Positions 25,176-35,771 of a DNA stretch of 64,000 bases are shown piece after piece. The DNA comes from Lutibaculum baratangense AMV1 (lineage in GTDB: Bacteria; Pseudomonadota; Alphaproteobacteria; Rhizobiales; Tepidamorphaceae). The notes beneath the pieces were generated by a model. The model was given only the letters and a program-made list of their open reading frames with translations, was not told the DNA's origin and did no database searches. Within the stretch, counting starts at the first letter, position 1, and each line of letters opens with the position of its first letter. Both the position numbers and the translations under genes were made by a program. The DNA lies in NCBI RefSeq assembly GCF_000496075.1, contig NZ_AWXZ01000012.1, positions 36,985 through 100,984 on the forward strand, read 5' to 3'.

Positions 25176-26129
25176 TCAGCCGGCCGCGCCCGTGCGCGCG
25201 AGCAGCCGGGTCGCCTCTTCGAGGCTCGGCATCGAGCGGGCCGCACCCTTCCGCGTCACGGAGAGGCCCGCGACGGCGCAGGCGAAGCGTGCCGCCCGCT
25301 CCGGCGCCTCTCCCCGTGCGAGGGCGGCGGCGAAGCCCCCGTTGAAGGCATCGCCCGCCCCGGTCGTGTCGACGACCGGCCCCGCGTCCACGGCCGGGAT
25401 GTGGAGCGAGGTCTCTGCCGAGTGCACGAGAACGCCCGCCGCGCCGAGCGTGAGGACGGCGCAGCCCACGCCCCGCTCGACGAGCGCGGAGGCGGCTTTC
25501 CGGGCGCTCTCGAGATCCGACACCTCGATGCCGGTGATCGCGCCGGCCTCGCTCTCGTTCGGCGTCGCGTAGTCGCAGAGCGGCCAGACCTCGTCGGGCA
25601 GGTCGGCCGCGGGGGCGGGATTGAGGATCGTGCGCACGCCCGATCCCTTCGCGATCCGCAGGCCCGCCAGCGCCGCCTCGATCGGCTGCTCGAGCTGCGT
25701 CATGAAGATATCCGCTGCCGCAATCACCTCCCGCGCAGCCCCGAGATCGGCGGCGGAGAGCTTCTTGGCGGCCCCGGCCTCGACGATGATCGCGTTGTGG
25801 CCGGACGCCTCGTCGACATAGATGAAGGCGGCCCCCGTCGGCGCCGCATCGTCCGTCGCGACGAAGCGGAGGTCGATCCCCTCGCCGCCCCACAGCGCGC
25901 GCGCGATCTCGCCGAAGGCGTCGGCGCCGAGGCGCGAGATCATCTTCACGTCCGCGCCGCACCGCGCCGCAGCCACCGCCTGGTTCGACCCCTTGCCGCC
26001 GGGACCGAGCTCGAAGCCGTTCGCGAGCAGCGTCTCGCCGATCCGTGGTAGACGGGGCGCCCGGAAGGCGAGATCGGCCGCGAAGATGCCGAGGACGACG
26101 ACGGTTCCGCGGGGCGAGGCTTCGGACAT
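25176..26129 (-). CDS. rbsK: Ribokinase (PfkB family)
   Basis: A 317-residue PfkB-family sugar kinase that fits ribokinase best. The substrate motif GPGGKGSNQAVAAARCGAD lies near 42-60, NPAPA near 170, and the ATP/anion-hole motif DTTGAGDAFNGGFAAAL at 254-270 with catalytic base Asp260. It would phosphorylate D-ribose (or a related pentose/nucleoside sugar) in the cytosol. No ribose ABC genes are adjacent; instead it is divergent from a GH106-like glycosidase, so it may phosphorylate a sugar released by that enzyme. A good minus-strand promoter is present at 26165-26194. Confidence 0.88.
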   Translation of the reverse strand: MSEASPRGTVVVLGIFAADLAFRAPRLPRIGETLLANGFELGPGGKGSNQAVAAARCGADVKMISRLGADAFGEIARALWGGEGIDLRFVATDDAAPTGAAFIYVDEASGHNAIIVEAGAAKKLSAADLGAAREVIAAADIFMTQLEQPIEAALAGLRIAKGSGVRTILNPAPAADLPDEVWPLCDYATPNESEAGAITGIEVSDLESARKAASALVERGVGCAVLTLGAAGVLVHSAETSLHIPAVDAGPVVDTTGAGDAFNGGFAAALARGEAPERAARFACAVAGLSVTRKGAARSMPSLEEATRLLARTGAAG

Positions 26130-26164
26130 CTGTGCTCTTCAAATCGGCTGTGGCGGGCGGCGGC

Positions 26165-26194
26165 ACTATAGGTTGACACTCTTCCCGCTGTCAT
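26165..26194 (-). promoter_or_regulatory. Candidate rbsK promoter
   Basis: On the minus strand ATGACA (26194-26189) and TATAGT (26170-26165) are separated by 18 bp, each matching five of six consensus bases. Transcription would start about 30 bases before the rbsK ATG. On the plus strand TTGACA at 26173-26178 overlaps the spacer but has no good -10 partner. Confidence 0.5.
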
Positions 26195-26253
26195 GGGCTG
26201 ATCCGCGCCTGCTGGAAGGGGCCCGCGCCGCGCGCGCCCCGCGAGGAGGCACC

Positions 26254-28947
26254 GTGCCGCAGACCGACAAGACCTTCCGATACCCGCCGACGGAGTTCAG
26301 GCCCGCGGCCTTCTGGTTCTGGAACCGGATCCCCGAGGCAGCCGAGATCCGCCGCGGCATCGCCGACATGAAGGCGAAGGGCTTCTCGACCTTCATGATC
26401 CAGGCGCGGCTGTCGCTGCCACTCTCCGACTATCTCTCGCCCGAATGGATCGAGGCTTGCCGCATCGCCTTCACGGAAGCGAAGGCGCTCGGCATGCAGG
26501 CCGTTATCTACGACGAGTACAACTGGATGTCGGGCCATGGCGGCGGCCACACGGTCGCGGGCGCCGACCATCTTCGCGAGCGCCACCTCTTCTGGACGAA
26601 GGGGCGGGTGGCCGAGGCGGGTCCCGACGGGCGGCTTGAGCTGACGGTCTCGGAGATCCGCTCGCCGTTCCTGGAGTTCCTGGGGCCCGCCGGTCTCGCC
26701 TGGTGCTACGAGGGCGGCAAGCCTCTGTGGGACGAGTGGCGTATCGTCGCCTCCATCGGTCGGGGCGGGGGCGCGCGCGAGACGCCGGAGCTTCGCGAGG
26801 TGCCGGCGGAGATCGTCTCGGCCAAGCCGGACGGTTGCCGCATCGCCGTCGACACCACCGGACTGCCGGATGGCCCGCTCACGGTCTTCGCCAGCGCGCG
26901 CTGCCGCTCGTCGCGGCCGATCAACTATCTCCTGCCGGAGGCGGCGGAGCGCTTTGCCGAACTGGTCTATGCGCCGCTCGCCGAGGCGGCGGAGGCGGCC
27001 GGCGAGGACGTGGCCCGTGCCTTCTTCTTCGACCATCCCTATGCCGGCTTCTATCGCTGGGCGGAACACGAGGGCGCGCTCGGCAACAGCCTGCTGTGGA
27101 GCGGGGAGCTCGAGGCGGAGACGGAGACGGTCGACCTGATGGCGCTGGTCGGCGAGATCGGTCCGGAGACGGCGACCCGCCGCCACGGGTTCTTCGCGCG
27201 CTACTCGGCTCGCCTGCACGAGGCGTTCTTCGGCACGCTCCGGCGCTGGTGCGACCGGCGCGGCTTCGAGTTGGCCGGCCACGAGCTCCTGACCCATGTC
27301 GGCAAATGGGGCCTGCGCGAGGGGCTGTCGGGAATCGATCCGCGCGTGATGCCGGGCGTCGATTATTTCGGTGTCGATACGTTCAGGACCACGACGGCGG
27401 TGGACGCAGCCGACTACGTGCCGCAGCTCGCCGCGCGCCTCGGCGACTCCGTCGCCCGCGCCAGCGGCCGCAGCCGCTGCATCGTCGAGCAGTATGCGAC
27501 GGGCCGCGAGGTCGGACGGGCAGGCCTCGCGGGGCAGTGGGACCTGACGCTCGAGCGGCTGCGGGCGCAGGCGATCCGCCACACACTCATGGGCGCGCGG
27601 CAGTTCCTGTTCCACGCGGTCTATCTCGACGACGGCACCGCCTACCACGAGGACGGCCGGCCGAACCTGCGCTACGACTTCCCGCCCGGCATCAATTTCG
27701 AGCCTTGGTGGGAGGACTGCCCGGAGGTCTTCGAAGAGATCGCCCGGCTCTCGGCCTTCCTGGAAGAGGGCGAGCCGTTGCGCCGGGTCGCCCTCCTCTA
27801 CCCGCTCGCAGCGCTCTGGCAGGACGGCGGCGACGCGCCCTGCGCCCGGCAGTTCGGCTGGTGGGCGAAGGCGCTCGCCGAGGCCGGCATCGGCTACGAC
27901 GTGGTCGACGAGCGCTCTCTGGCGACCGGCATGGTGGAGGACGGCCACCTGGTGACCCGCGCGGGCCGCTACCACACGCTCGTCCTGCCCGACGCGCACG
28001 TGATCGGGCAGGACGGCGCGGTCTCGCGGCTTCGCGCGCTTCTCGACGGCGGGGGGCGCCTCGTCGCCTCAGGCCGGCTGCCCCGCCCGCTTCACCCCAC
28101 GGCCGACGACGCGGGGGAACGGGAGGCCCTCGCGCCGCAGCCGAGCCTCGACCATCTGCCGGAGCCGGACGAGGCGGCGGTCGCGGCCGCGGTCGCCACC
28201 ATCGAGCCGCCGCGCCCCTGGCCCCGCATCTCCGGCGGCCCGTCGTGGAACTGGGTGTCGCGCCACGGCGACGCCTGGCGGATTGTCGTGTTCAATGACG
28301 GTGACGCGCCGCGCGCACTCGAACTGCTGCTGGACGAGCCCGATGTCGAGGCGGCGCGCTGGGACCCGGTCTCGGGCAGGGCCGCGCCCTTCGCGCTGCC
28401 GGCGGCCCGGCAGATCGTTCTGCCGGCGCAAGCGCTCCTGTGCCTCGAAGTGCGGGCGGCCGAAGGGCCCCGCGCCGCGCCCGCCGCCGCCGGCCATATC
28501 GGGCCGCCGCCCCTGCCGGTGCCCATCGTGCTCGGCGATCGCTGGGAGTTCCATACTAAAGTCCCCGGCGCGGAGTTCCAGCCGGTCCGCGTCACCGAGG
28601 GGTGGGAGCGGCAGGGATGGCCCGCCTTCTCCGGCACCGGCATCTACCGCCGCCGCGTCCGCCTGCCGCCGCTTCCCGCCGGGCTCGCCTGGCACCTCGT
28701 GTTGCCCCGCGTCCGCGAGACCGTCGAGTGCCTCGTCGACGGCAGATCGCTCGGCCGGCGCCTCCACGGCGAGCGGCGCTTCCGGCTCGATGCCGAGGGA
28801 GAGGTCGAGATCGAACTGCGCATTCGCAACACCGCCGCAAACCGCTACTATGCCGGGACGCCGCACGAGCTCGGCGGGCCGACGCCATCGGGCCTTCTGG
28901 AATCACCGCGCCTCGAGGCGGGGCCGGAGGATCGGGAGGAACGATAG
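26254..28947 (+). CDS. GH106-like glycoside hydrolase (alpha-L-rhamnosidase-type), cytoplasmic
   Basis: A large enzyme of 897 residues starting at GTG 26254 with GAGGAGG just upstream. The frame is open further 5', but that part overlaps rbsK antisense. It opens with YPPTEFRPAAFWFWN and a TIM-barrel-like domain (AEIRRGIADMKAKGFSTFMIQARL, MQAVIYDEYNWMSGHGG). Acidic candidates for catalysis are Glu344 in AGHELLTH and Glu412 in IVEQYATG. GARQFLFHAVYLDD and INFEPWWEDCPEVFEEIARLSAFLEEGEP resemble GH106. A glutamine-amidotransferase-like fold (about 510-620) and a C-terminal carbohydrate-binding-type beta-sandwich (about 760-880) follow. There is no signal peptide, so it acts on imported glycoside. 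Family assignment is moderate. Confidence 0.65.
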   Translation: MPQTDKTFRYPPTEFRPAAFWFWNRIPEAAEIRRGIADMKAKGFSTFMIQARLSLPLSDYLSPEWIEACRIAFTEAKALGMQAVIYDEYNWMSGHGGGHTVAGADHLRERHLFWTKGRVAEAGPDGRLELTVSEIRSPFLEFLGPAGLAWCYEGGKPLWDEWRIVASIGRGGGARETPELREVPAEIVSAKPDGCRIAVDTTGLPDGPLTVFASARCRSSRPINYLLPEAAERFAELVYAPLAEAAEAAGEDVARAFFFDHPYAGFYRWAEHEGALGNSLLWSGELEAETETVDLMALVGEIGPETATRRHGFFARYSARLHEAFFGTLRRWCDRRGFELAGHELLTHVGKWGLREGLSGIDPRVMPGVDYFGVDTFRTTTAVDAADYVPQLAARLGDSVARASGRSRCIVEQYATGREVGRAGLAGQWDLTLERLRAQAIRHTLMGARQFLFHAVYLDDGTAYHEDGRPNLRYDFPPGINFEPWWEDCPEVFEEIARLSAFLEEGEPLRRVALLYPLAALWQDGGDAPCARQFGWWAKALAEAGIGYDVVDERSLATGMVEDGHLVTRAGRYHTLVLPDAHVIGQDGAVSRLRALLDGGGRLVASGRLPRPLHPTADDAGEREALAPQPSLDHLPEPDEAAVAAAVATIEPPRPWPRISGGPSWNWVSRHGDAWRIVVFNDGDAPRALELLLDEPDVEAARWDPVSGRAAPFALPAARQIVLPAQALLCLEVRAAEGPRAAPAAAGHIGPPPLPVPIVLGDRWEFHTKVPGAEFQPVRVTEGWERQGWPAFSGTGIYRRRVRLPPLPAGLAWHLVLPRVRETVECLVDGRSLGRRLHGERRFRLDAEGEVEIELRIRNTAANRYYAGTPHELGGPTPSGLLESPRLEAGPEDREER

Positions 28948-29007
28948 GCGCCGGCAGCCCCGACGGAACGAGCCGAGCCCGCGGCAGGGCGAGGGTTTCG
29001 GGGCCGA

Positions 29008-29050
29008 TTGACCGGCCCGAGGGATCATGTTCTACTCGTTTGCATGCAAA
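29008..29050 (+). promoter_or_regulatory. Promoter with palindromic operator for the ABC/glycosidase operon
   Basis: TTGACC (29008-29013), a 17-bp spacer and TCTACT (29031-29036) form a plausible promoter. Directly after the -10 box is a perfect 12-bp palindrome TTTGCATGCAAA (29039-29050), which covers the expected start of transcription, the classical place for a repressor. The regulator is not identifiable in the window; a LacI- or GntR-type protein would fit. Confidence 0.55.
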
Positions 29051-29085
29051 TAAAAACCATGCCACCTAAGGGGACGTAGCCGAAG

Positions 29086-30162
29086 ATGCTCAAGCTGTCA
29101 CGCCGCCGGATGCTGACCCTGACGGGCAGCGGACTTGTGGCCCTCGCCGGGTCGCGCCACCTCGTTCGCCCGGCCCGCGCCGCCGGCCGCATCACCGTGC
29201 TGAACTGGCAGGGCTACGGCACGGACGAGCGATGGGCGGTCGAGGCCTTCACCGAGGCGACCGGCATCGAGGTCGTGCACGACTACTTCAACTCCGAAGC
29301 CGAGATGCTGACGAAGCTCCGCACCAATCCCGGCGTCTACGACGTGGTGCTGATCAACAGCGCGCGCTCGCAGCAGGCCGCGGGCGAAGGGCTTCTGATG
29401 CCGGTCGACCTCGCGAACTATCCGAACGCCGAGGGCCTGGCGCCGTCGCTGCGGGAGAACGAGTACCTGAAGACCGACGGCGAGCTCTACGGCGTCGCCT
29501 GGGTGTGGGGCATGAACTCGCTCGCGATCCGCGACGGCATGGAGGCGCCGACGAGCTATGCCGCGCTCGCCGCGCCGGAGTTCCGGAACAAGGTCGCCCT
29601 CTTCGACGACGCCGTCACGATGGTCGGGCTCGGGGCGCTTCTCTCGGGCCAGGACATGAACGACCCGTCGGACATGGCCGCCGTGGTAGAGAAGCTGAAG
29701 GAGATGAAGCCGAACGTGCGGCTTCTCTGGTCGAGCGAGGACCAGTGGAACAAGGCCTTCTCGGCCGGCGAGTTCGACCTGTCGATCTACTGGTCGGGCG
29801 CGGCGGTGCGTTCGCAGAAGACCTTCGACCTGCCGCTGCAGTTCGTCGTGCCGGAGGAAGGCGCGATCGGCTGGCTCGACAGCTTCTCGATACCCGCGAC
29901 GAGCCAGAATCCGGACGAGGCCGCGCAGTTCATCGACTACATGATCGACCCCGGGTTCTACACGAAGTGGGCGATCGAGGTCGGCGCGCCGGCCTCCGCG
30001 AACGCCGCGGCGATGGAGGCCCTGCCAGAGGACAACCTGATCCGGCAGATCCACGACCCGGAATATCTCGAGACGATGACGCTGATGGCACCGCTGCCGG
30101 ACGACCGGCGCGAGACCTTCAACAACGCCTGGCAGGAGGTGAAGGCCTTCTATGCCAGCTGA
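29086..30162 (+). CDS. ABC transporter substrate-binding protein, spermidine/putrescine type, Tat-like signal
   Basis: A 358-residue periplasmic binding protein of the PotD/PotF class (LNWQGYGTDERWAVEAFTEATGIEV, YDVVLINSARSQQAA, WSSEDQWNKAFSAGEFDLSIYWSG). The N-terminus LSRRRMLTLTGSGLVALAGS fits a twin-arginine signal, with cleavage near ARAAG. It is the first gene of a tight operon with two permeases, an ATPase and two hydrolases. The acidic pocket residues typical for polyamine binding cannot be verified without alignment, so the ligand could be another amine or a glycosylated compound, given the adjacent glycosidases. Confidence 0.85.
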   Translation: MLKLSRRRMLTLTGSGLVALAGSRHLVRPARAAGRITVLNWQGYGTDERWAVEAFTEATGIEVVHDYFNSEAEMLTKLRTNPGVYDVVLINSARSQQAAGEGLLMPVDLANYPNAEGLAPSLRENEYLKTDGELYGVAWVWGMNSLAIRDGMEAPTSYAALAAPEFRNKVALFDDAVTMVGLGALLSGQDMNDPSDMAAVVEKLKEMKPNVRLLWSSEDQWNKAFSAGEFDLSIYWSGAAVRSQKTFDLPLQFVVPEEGAIGWLDSFSIPATSQNPDEAAQFIDYMIDPGFYTKWAIEVGAPASANAAAMEALPEDNLIRQIHDPEYLETMTLMAPLPDDRRETFNNAWQEVKAFYAS

Positions 30163-31051
30163 GGCCGGGGCGGCCGGCGCGCCGGCCACCACCCGCTTTC
30201 GCCCGCCGCCGTGGCTCGCCACGGCGGCGCTGCTTCTGCCGAGCTATGCCTGGCTGACGCTGGCGGTCCTCCTGCCGCTCGGCACGATGTTCGCGTTCTC
30301 GTTCCTCGAGGCGACACCGCTCGGCAACCGGCCGGTCGAATGGACGCTGCGGCACTACCGCGCCTTCCACGACCAGCCCTATCTCCTCGGCGTCGCCTGG
30401 ACCTCGCTGTCGATCGGCCTGTGGACGACCGCCATATGCGCCGTCGTCGGCTTCGCGACGGCCCTCGCGCTGGTGCGCGCGACGGCGGGGCGGTCGCGCG
30501 AGACGCTCCTGATCCTCCTCCTGCTGCCGTTCTGGACGAACGGGCTCGTCCGCGTCTTCTCGTGGACCATGGTCATCCGCGGCGGCGGCTTTCTCGACGT
30601 CGCGGCGAGATCCGTCTGGCCCGACGCACCGTCGCTCGGCTTCCTGTACACGCAGCCGGCGATCGTGCTCGGCCTCGTCCACGGCTACCTGCCCTACATG
30701 GTGCTGACCTGCTACATCGCGCTTCTGGCGATCGACGACGCGGTGATCGAGGCGGCGATGAGCCTCGGCGCGCGCTGGCCGACGATCCTGTTCAGGATCC
30801 TCGTGCCGCTCGCCATGCCGGGCCTCGTCACCGGCGCGATCCTGATCTTCGTGCCCGTCATCGGGGCCTTCATGGAGCCGCGGATCCTGGGCGGCCGCGT
30901 CGGCGTCACCATGGGCACGGTGATCGAGGACCAGTTCACCCAGGCCTTCAACTGGCCGCTCGGCTCGGCGCTCGCCTTCACGATGCTGGCGGTCGTGCTC
31001 GGCGTCTTCGCGACCTTCTCCGGCGTGCTGCGCCGGACGGCGCAGGCCTGA
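30152..31051 (+). CDS. ABC transporter permease (PotB-type)
   Basis: A 299-residue inner-membrane permease with six likely helices and the EAA-type loop EAAMSLGARWPTILFRILVPLAMPG, the site that contacts the ATPase. The N-terminal part begins RPPPWLATAALLLPSYAWLTLAVLLPLGTMFAFSF. It overlaps the binding-protein gene by 11 bases, so the start at 30152 is coupled to it. It pairs with the following PotC-type permease. Confidence 0.88.
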   Translation: MPAEAGAAGAPATTRFRPPPWLATAALLLPSYAWLTLAVLLPLGTMFAFSFLEATPLGNRPVEWTLRHYRAFHDQPYLLGVAWTSLSIGLWTTAICAVVGFATALALVRATAGRSRETLLILLLLPFWTNGLVRVFSWTMVIRGGGFLDVAARSVWPDAPSLGFLYTQPAIVLGLVHGYLPYMVLTCYIALLAIDDAVIEAAMSLGARWPTILFRILVPLAMPGLVTGAILIFVPVIGAFMEPRILGGRVGVTMGTVIEDQFTQAFNWPLGSALAFTMLAVVLGVFATFSGVLRRTAQA

Positions 31052-31065
31052 GGAGGGTCCGCAAG

Positions 31066-31831
31066 ATGCTCCGGATCGCCAGGCTCTATATCGCCCTCGT
31101 CCTCGTCTTCCTCTACCTGCCGATCGTCGTGATGGCGGCCATGGGCTTCAACGCTTCGCCGCTCTATGCCCTGCCCTTCGAGTTCTCGACGAGATGGTAC
31201 CAGGACCTCGCCGGCAACGACCGGCTGATCGAGGCCGGCTGGAACAGCATCTGGCTCGCCGTGCTCACGTCCGTGCTCGCGACGGTCTTTGGCACGCTCG
31301 CGGCGCTCGCCCTGTGGCGCCGCTCGTTCCGGGGGCGGAACCTCCTGCGCATCCTGCTCCTGCCGCCGATCGCGATTCCGTGGCTGATCACCGGCACGGC
31401 GATGCTCGTCTTCTTCTTCTGGACCGGCATCGGCCGCGGCCTGCACGCCATGCTGATCGGCCACGTGGCGCTCGCCATCCCCTATGTCGTCCTCGTCGTC
31501 GGCACGGGGCTGCAGACGATGCGCGCCGATCTCGAGGAGGCCGCGATGAGCCTCGGCTCGACGCCCGTCCACGCCTTCTTCCGGGTGACGCTGCCGCTTC
31601 TCCTGCCGAGCATCGTCGGCGCGGCGCTCTTCGCCTTCGCCGTCTCGCTCGACCAGTTCGTGATCTCCTACTTCCTCTCCGTGCCCGGCATGACGACCCT
31701 GCCCGTCGAGATCTACTCGGCGATCCGGAAAGGGTTCACGCCCGAGATCAACGCCATCTCCACCATCCTGCTCGTCGCCTCCATGATCATCATCCTGGGC
31801 TTCGCGCGCTTCGCCAGACCGGGAGGCCTCG

Positions 31832-31845
<14 letters not shown>
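31066..31845 (+). CDS. ABC transporter permease (PotC-type)
   Basis: A 259-residue permease with six hydrophobic segments and the EAA loop LEEAAMSLGSTPVHAFFRVTLPLLLPS. The start at 31066 has AGGAGG nine bases upstream. It lies 14 bases after the PotB-type gene, and its end overlaps the ATPase start by 14 bases. It forms the second transmembrane subunit of the importer. Confidence 0.88.
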
Positions 31846-32896
<1,051 letters not shown>

Positions 32897-32903
32897 GAGC
32901 AAG

Positions 32904-33515
32904 ATGCCGCTCGCCGAGCCGATCCCCGCCACCGCCGCCCATGTCGTGATCGACATGCAACGGCTCTTCGCGGAGGCGACGGAGTGGCACACGCCCGGGC
33001 TGATGGAGATCGTGCCGCCGATCCTGCGCCTCGTCGATCACGCCCCGGAGCGGAGCTGGTTCGCACGCTTCCTCGTGCCGGAGCGGCCGCAGGACGCGCC
33101 GGGCCGCTGGCGGCGCTATTACGAGCGGTGGTCGAGCCTGACGCTCCAGGCGATGGACCCGGCCCTCCTCGACCTCGTCGCGCCGCTCCGCGACATCGCG
33201 CACCCGGCCCGCCTGATCGACAAGACGACCTACTCGATCTTCACCCCCGAAGACACCGAGGCGCGGCTGCGGGCGGCGGGCGCCGACACACTGGTCCTCA
33301 CCGGCGTCGAGACCGATGTCTGCGTCCTCGCCTCGATCTTCGATGCGATGGAGCGGGGCTTTCGCGTGGTCCTCGTCGCCGACGCGCTCACGAGCTCGGC
33401 GACCAACTCGCACGACGCGATGTTCGAGCACCTCTTCGCGCGGATGCCGGAGCAGATCGAGCTCGCCACGACGGACGAGGTTCTGGCCAACTGGCCGCAG
33501 GAGGATGCGCCGTGA
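32904..33515 (+). CDS. Isochorismatase-family cysteine hydrolase
   Basis: A 203-residue cysteine hydrolase with the family triad Asp17 (VVIDMQRLF), Lys107 (LIDKTTYSIF) and Cys140 (LTGVETDVCVLASIFDAMERGFRV). Family members hydrolyse amide, carbamoyl or ester bonds of small molecules such as nicotinamide, N-carbamoyl compounds and biuret. It sits between the ABC ATPase (7 bases) and the six-hairpin glycosidase (overlapping GTGA), so it is part of the same operon. Its substrate is unknown; an amide or carbamate made from the imported compound is a reasonable guess. Confidence 0.86.
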   Translation: MPLAEPIPATAAHVVIDMQRLFAEATEWHTPGLMEIVPPILRLVDHAPERSWFARFLVPERPQDAPGRWRRYYERWSSLTLQAMDPALLDLVAPLRDIAHPARLIDKTTYSIFTPEDTEARLRAAGADTLVLTGVETDVCVLASIFDAMERGFRVVLVADALTSSATNSHDAMFEHLFARMPEQIELATTDEVLANWPQEDAP

Positions 33516-35746
33516 CACACCGCCTCGTCGACACGACCGTTCCACACGACCGCGCGTGGAACACCTGGTCGCCGCGCCCGGCCGAGATGGTCTTCCTGCC
33601 GCTCGGCGTGCGCGTGACGCCGGTGCTCTATTCGACGCGCGCGAAGGCGGCGACGACGATCCGCCCCGCCGACTGCCGCTTCGGCCGGCACGCGATCGAC
33701 GGCAGCCTCGTCGAGCTCGAGACCGTCCATGGCGGCACGCGTATCGCGCTCGCCTACGGAAAGGCCATCGATCCATACGCGGTCGCGGGACGGTGGGAGG
33801 GCGTCGAGCTCGGGGAATGGGGCCTGCGCTTCTGGGTCACGATCTGCCTGTCGGCCGACGGCGGCGAGGCGGTGGAGTATCTCGCCGACGCGCGGGCGGC
33901 GGTGGTGAAGATCGGCACCCGCTTCGTGGCCCTCGTGTCGGCCGACGAGCCCGTGCAGGTCACGGTGCACGAGGACGTGGAGGCCCTGGCGGCGGACTTC
34001 GAGGCGAACGGCTATTTCCACCTCGCGAGCCGCGGCACGACCGGCCGGCTCGTGGCCTTGCGCTTCAACCTGGAGATGATGCGCGAGGGGCGCTTCGCCG
34101 CCGGCGTCGCCGACCGGGCGGACCTCGCGATCGCGAGGGCCCGCGAGGCGCTGGACGAGGACGAGGCGCCGGCGCTGCCGGCACAGGTCGGGGCGAATGC
34201 CGGCTCGCTCGACGCCGTGCGCGACGTGATGGCCTGGAACACGGTCTGGGACCCGGTCAACCGGAGGCCCTACACGGCCTGCAGCCGCATCTGGAATCTC
34301 GGCGAATTCGCCGTCTGGCAGAACGACCAGACCTATCACGCCATGATGTCCGCCCTGTTCGACAGGGCGCTCGCCCGCGACAACTTCGCGGCCGCGATGG
34401 CGAGCGCGACGCCCCAGGGCAATTTCGCCTGCATCGTCACCTCGCACGATTCCTGGGTCGACCGCACGCAGGCGCCGAACGGGGCCTTCATGGTGTGGCT
34501 CGCCTATCTCAGGACCCGCGACCGGTCGCTCCTCGACCTGACCTACCGGGCGCTCGCCCGCAACCACCGCTGGTGGCGCGAGATGCGCGACCCGGACGGG
34601 CGCGGCCTCGTCTCCTGCGGCACCTCGGATGTCGGCGAGGCGCTCTACAAGGGCACGGCCTTCGGGGCGCGCAACGAGACGGGCATGGACAATTCGGCGA
34701 CGCATGACGAGGCGGTCTACGATCCCGGGACTCGCACGCTCTCGACGCTCGACGTGGGCCTCAATTGCTCGCTCGCGCTCGACGCGGAGATGCTGTCGCT
34801 CGCCGCCGCCGAGATCGGCGAGGACGAGGAGGCGGACAGGTTCGCGGCGCTCGCCGAGGACACGAAGCGAAAGATCCGCGAGGAGCTGTGGGACGAGGAG
34901 CGCGGCCTCTTCGCGAACCGCCAGCGCGACGGCTCATTCGTGCGGAGCGTCGGGCCGACGAGCCTCTACCCGCTGATCTGCGGCGCGGCCTCCCGCGCCC
35001 AGGCCGACCGGCTGGTCGCCCATCTCGACGACCCCGCGATGTTCGGCGGCCCGTTCGGCCTGCCGAACGCGACCCGAAACGACCCGGCCTATCGCGACAA
35101 CGTGTACTGGCGCGGCCGCATCTGGCCGAACGTCAACTGGTTCGTCTGGCAGGGCCTCAGGCGCTACCGCCTCGACGAGGCGGCGGAGGGCCTGCTCGAG
35201 ACGAGCCTGCAGCTCTTCGAGCAGTCCTGGCGCGAGCGGCGCATCGCGGCGGAGAACTACAACGCCGAGACCGGGGAAGCGATGGACCAGCCGGACACCG
35301 ACCCGTTCTACGGCTGGGCGGCGATGCTGCCGCTGATGGGCGCGGAGGCCGTGATGGGCTTCAGCCCCTGGGACGGGTGGTCGATCGGCAATGACGGCGA
35401 CGACGTGCGGCTCGGGCCGGTCGAGAGCCCGCTCGGCCGCGTCGTCGTCGAGGTCGAGGCCGGCTGGCTGACGCTCTGGAAGGGCGAGAAGGCGATCTTC
35501 ACCACCGATGTCGCCGGCACGCTTTCGCAGCTGACGGTCGGCGCGAACAGCTTCTCGTTCCGCCTCGAGGAGGGCACGGACGGGGCGGTCCTCGTCCTGC
35601 CCGACCGCAGCGAGGCGGAGCTGCTGGCCGCCCTCCTCGGCGGCGCCGACATCGAGGCGGCGGACGGCGAGCGGGGCCTCGAGCTGACGCTGCCGCCGAC
35701 CGACGGCCCCACCGACCTCTTCGTCGCCTTCGCGCCCGCAGACTGA
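33512..35746 (+). CDS. Six-hairpin glycoside hydrolase (GH63/MGH1-like)
   Basis: A 744-residue cytosolic enzyme with a GTG start overlapping the previous stop. An N-terminal beta-sandwich (about 1-210) precedes an (alpha/alpha)6 barrel (about 225-640). Typical segments are WNTVWDPVNRRPYTACSRIWN, NDQTYHAMMSALF, QAPNGAFMVWLAY, NVYWRGRIWPNVNWFVWQGLRRY (near 530) and ENYNAETGEAMDQPDTDPFYGW (near 580). These fit the GH63/trehalase/mannosylglycerate-hydrolase-like group. A small C-terminal beta domain follows. There is no signal peptide. The presence of the ABC importer in the same operon implies action on an imported glycoside. Confidence 0.78.
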   Translation: MTHRLVDTTVPHDRAWNTWSPRPAEMVFLPLGVRVTPVLYSTRAKAATTIRPADCRFGRHAIDGSLVELETVHGGTRIALAYGKAIDPYAVAGRWEGVELGEWGLRFWVTICLSADGGEAVEYLADARAAVVKIGTRFVALVSADEPVQVTVHEDVEALAADFEANGYFHLASRGTTGRLVALRFNLEMMREGRFAAGVADRADLAIARAREALDEDEAPALPAQVGANAGSLDAVRDVMAWNTVWDPVNRRPYTACSRIWNLGEFAVWQNDQTYHAMMSALFDRALARDNFAAAMASATPQGNFACIVTSHDSWVDRTQAPNGAFMVWLAYLRTRDRSLLDLTYRALARNHRWWREMRDPDGRGLVSCGTSDVGEALYKGTAFGARNETGMDNSATHDEAVYDPGTRTLSTLDVGLNCSLALDAEMLSLAAAEIGEDEEADRFAALAEDTKRKIREELWDEERGLFANRQRDGSFVRSVGPTSLYPLICGAASRAQADRLVAHLDDPAMFGGPFGLPNATRNDPAYRDNVYWRGRIWPNVNWFVWQGLRRYRLDEAAEGLLETSLQLFEQSWRERRIAAENYNAETGEAMDQPDTDPFYGWAAMLPLMGAEAVMGFSPWDGWSIGNDGDDVRLGPVESPLGRVVVEVEAGWLTLWKGEKAIFTTDVAGTLSQLTVGANSFSFRLEEGTDGAVLVLPDRSEAELLAALLGGADIEAADGERGLELTLPPTDGPTDLFVAFAPAD

Positions 35747-35771
35747 CCGCCCAAGACGCTGGTAAGCCGGC

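Noticed and set aside
25822..26253. 5' extension of the GH106-like gene upstream of GTG 26254
   Set aside because: It is antisense to rbsK and reads as low-complexity sequence. A GAGGAGG lies directly before 26254.
26191..27999. Antisense frame opposite the GH106-like gene
   Set aside because: Arg/Glu/Ala/Gly-rich mirror of a plus-strand gene that has coherent glycosidase motifs.
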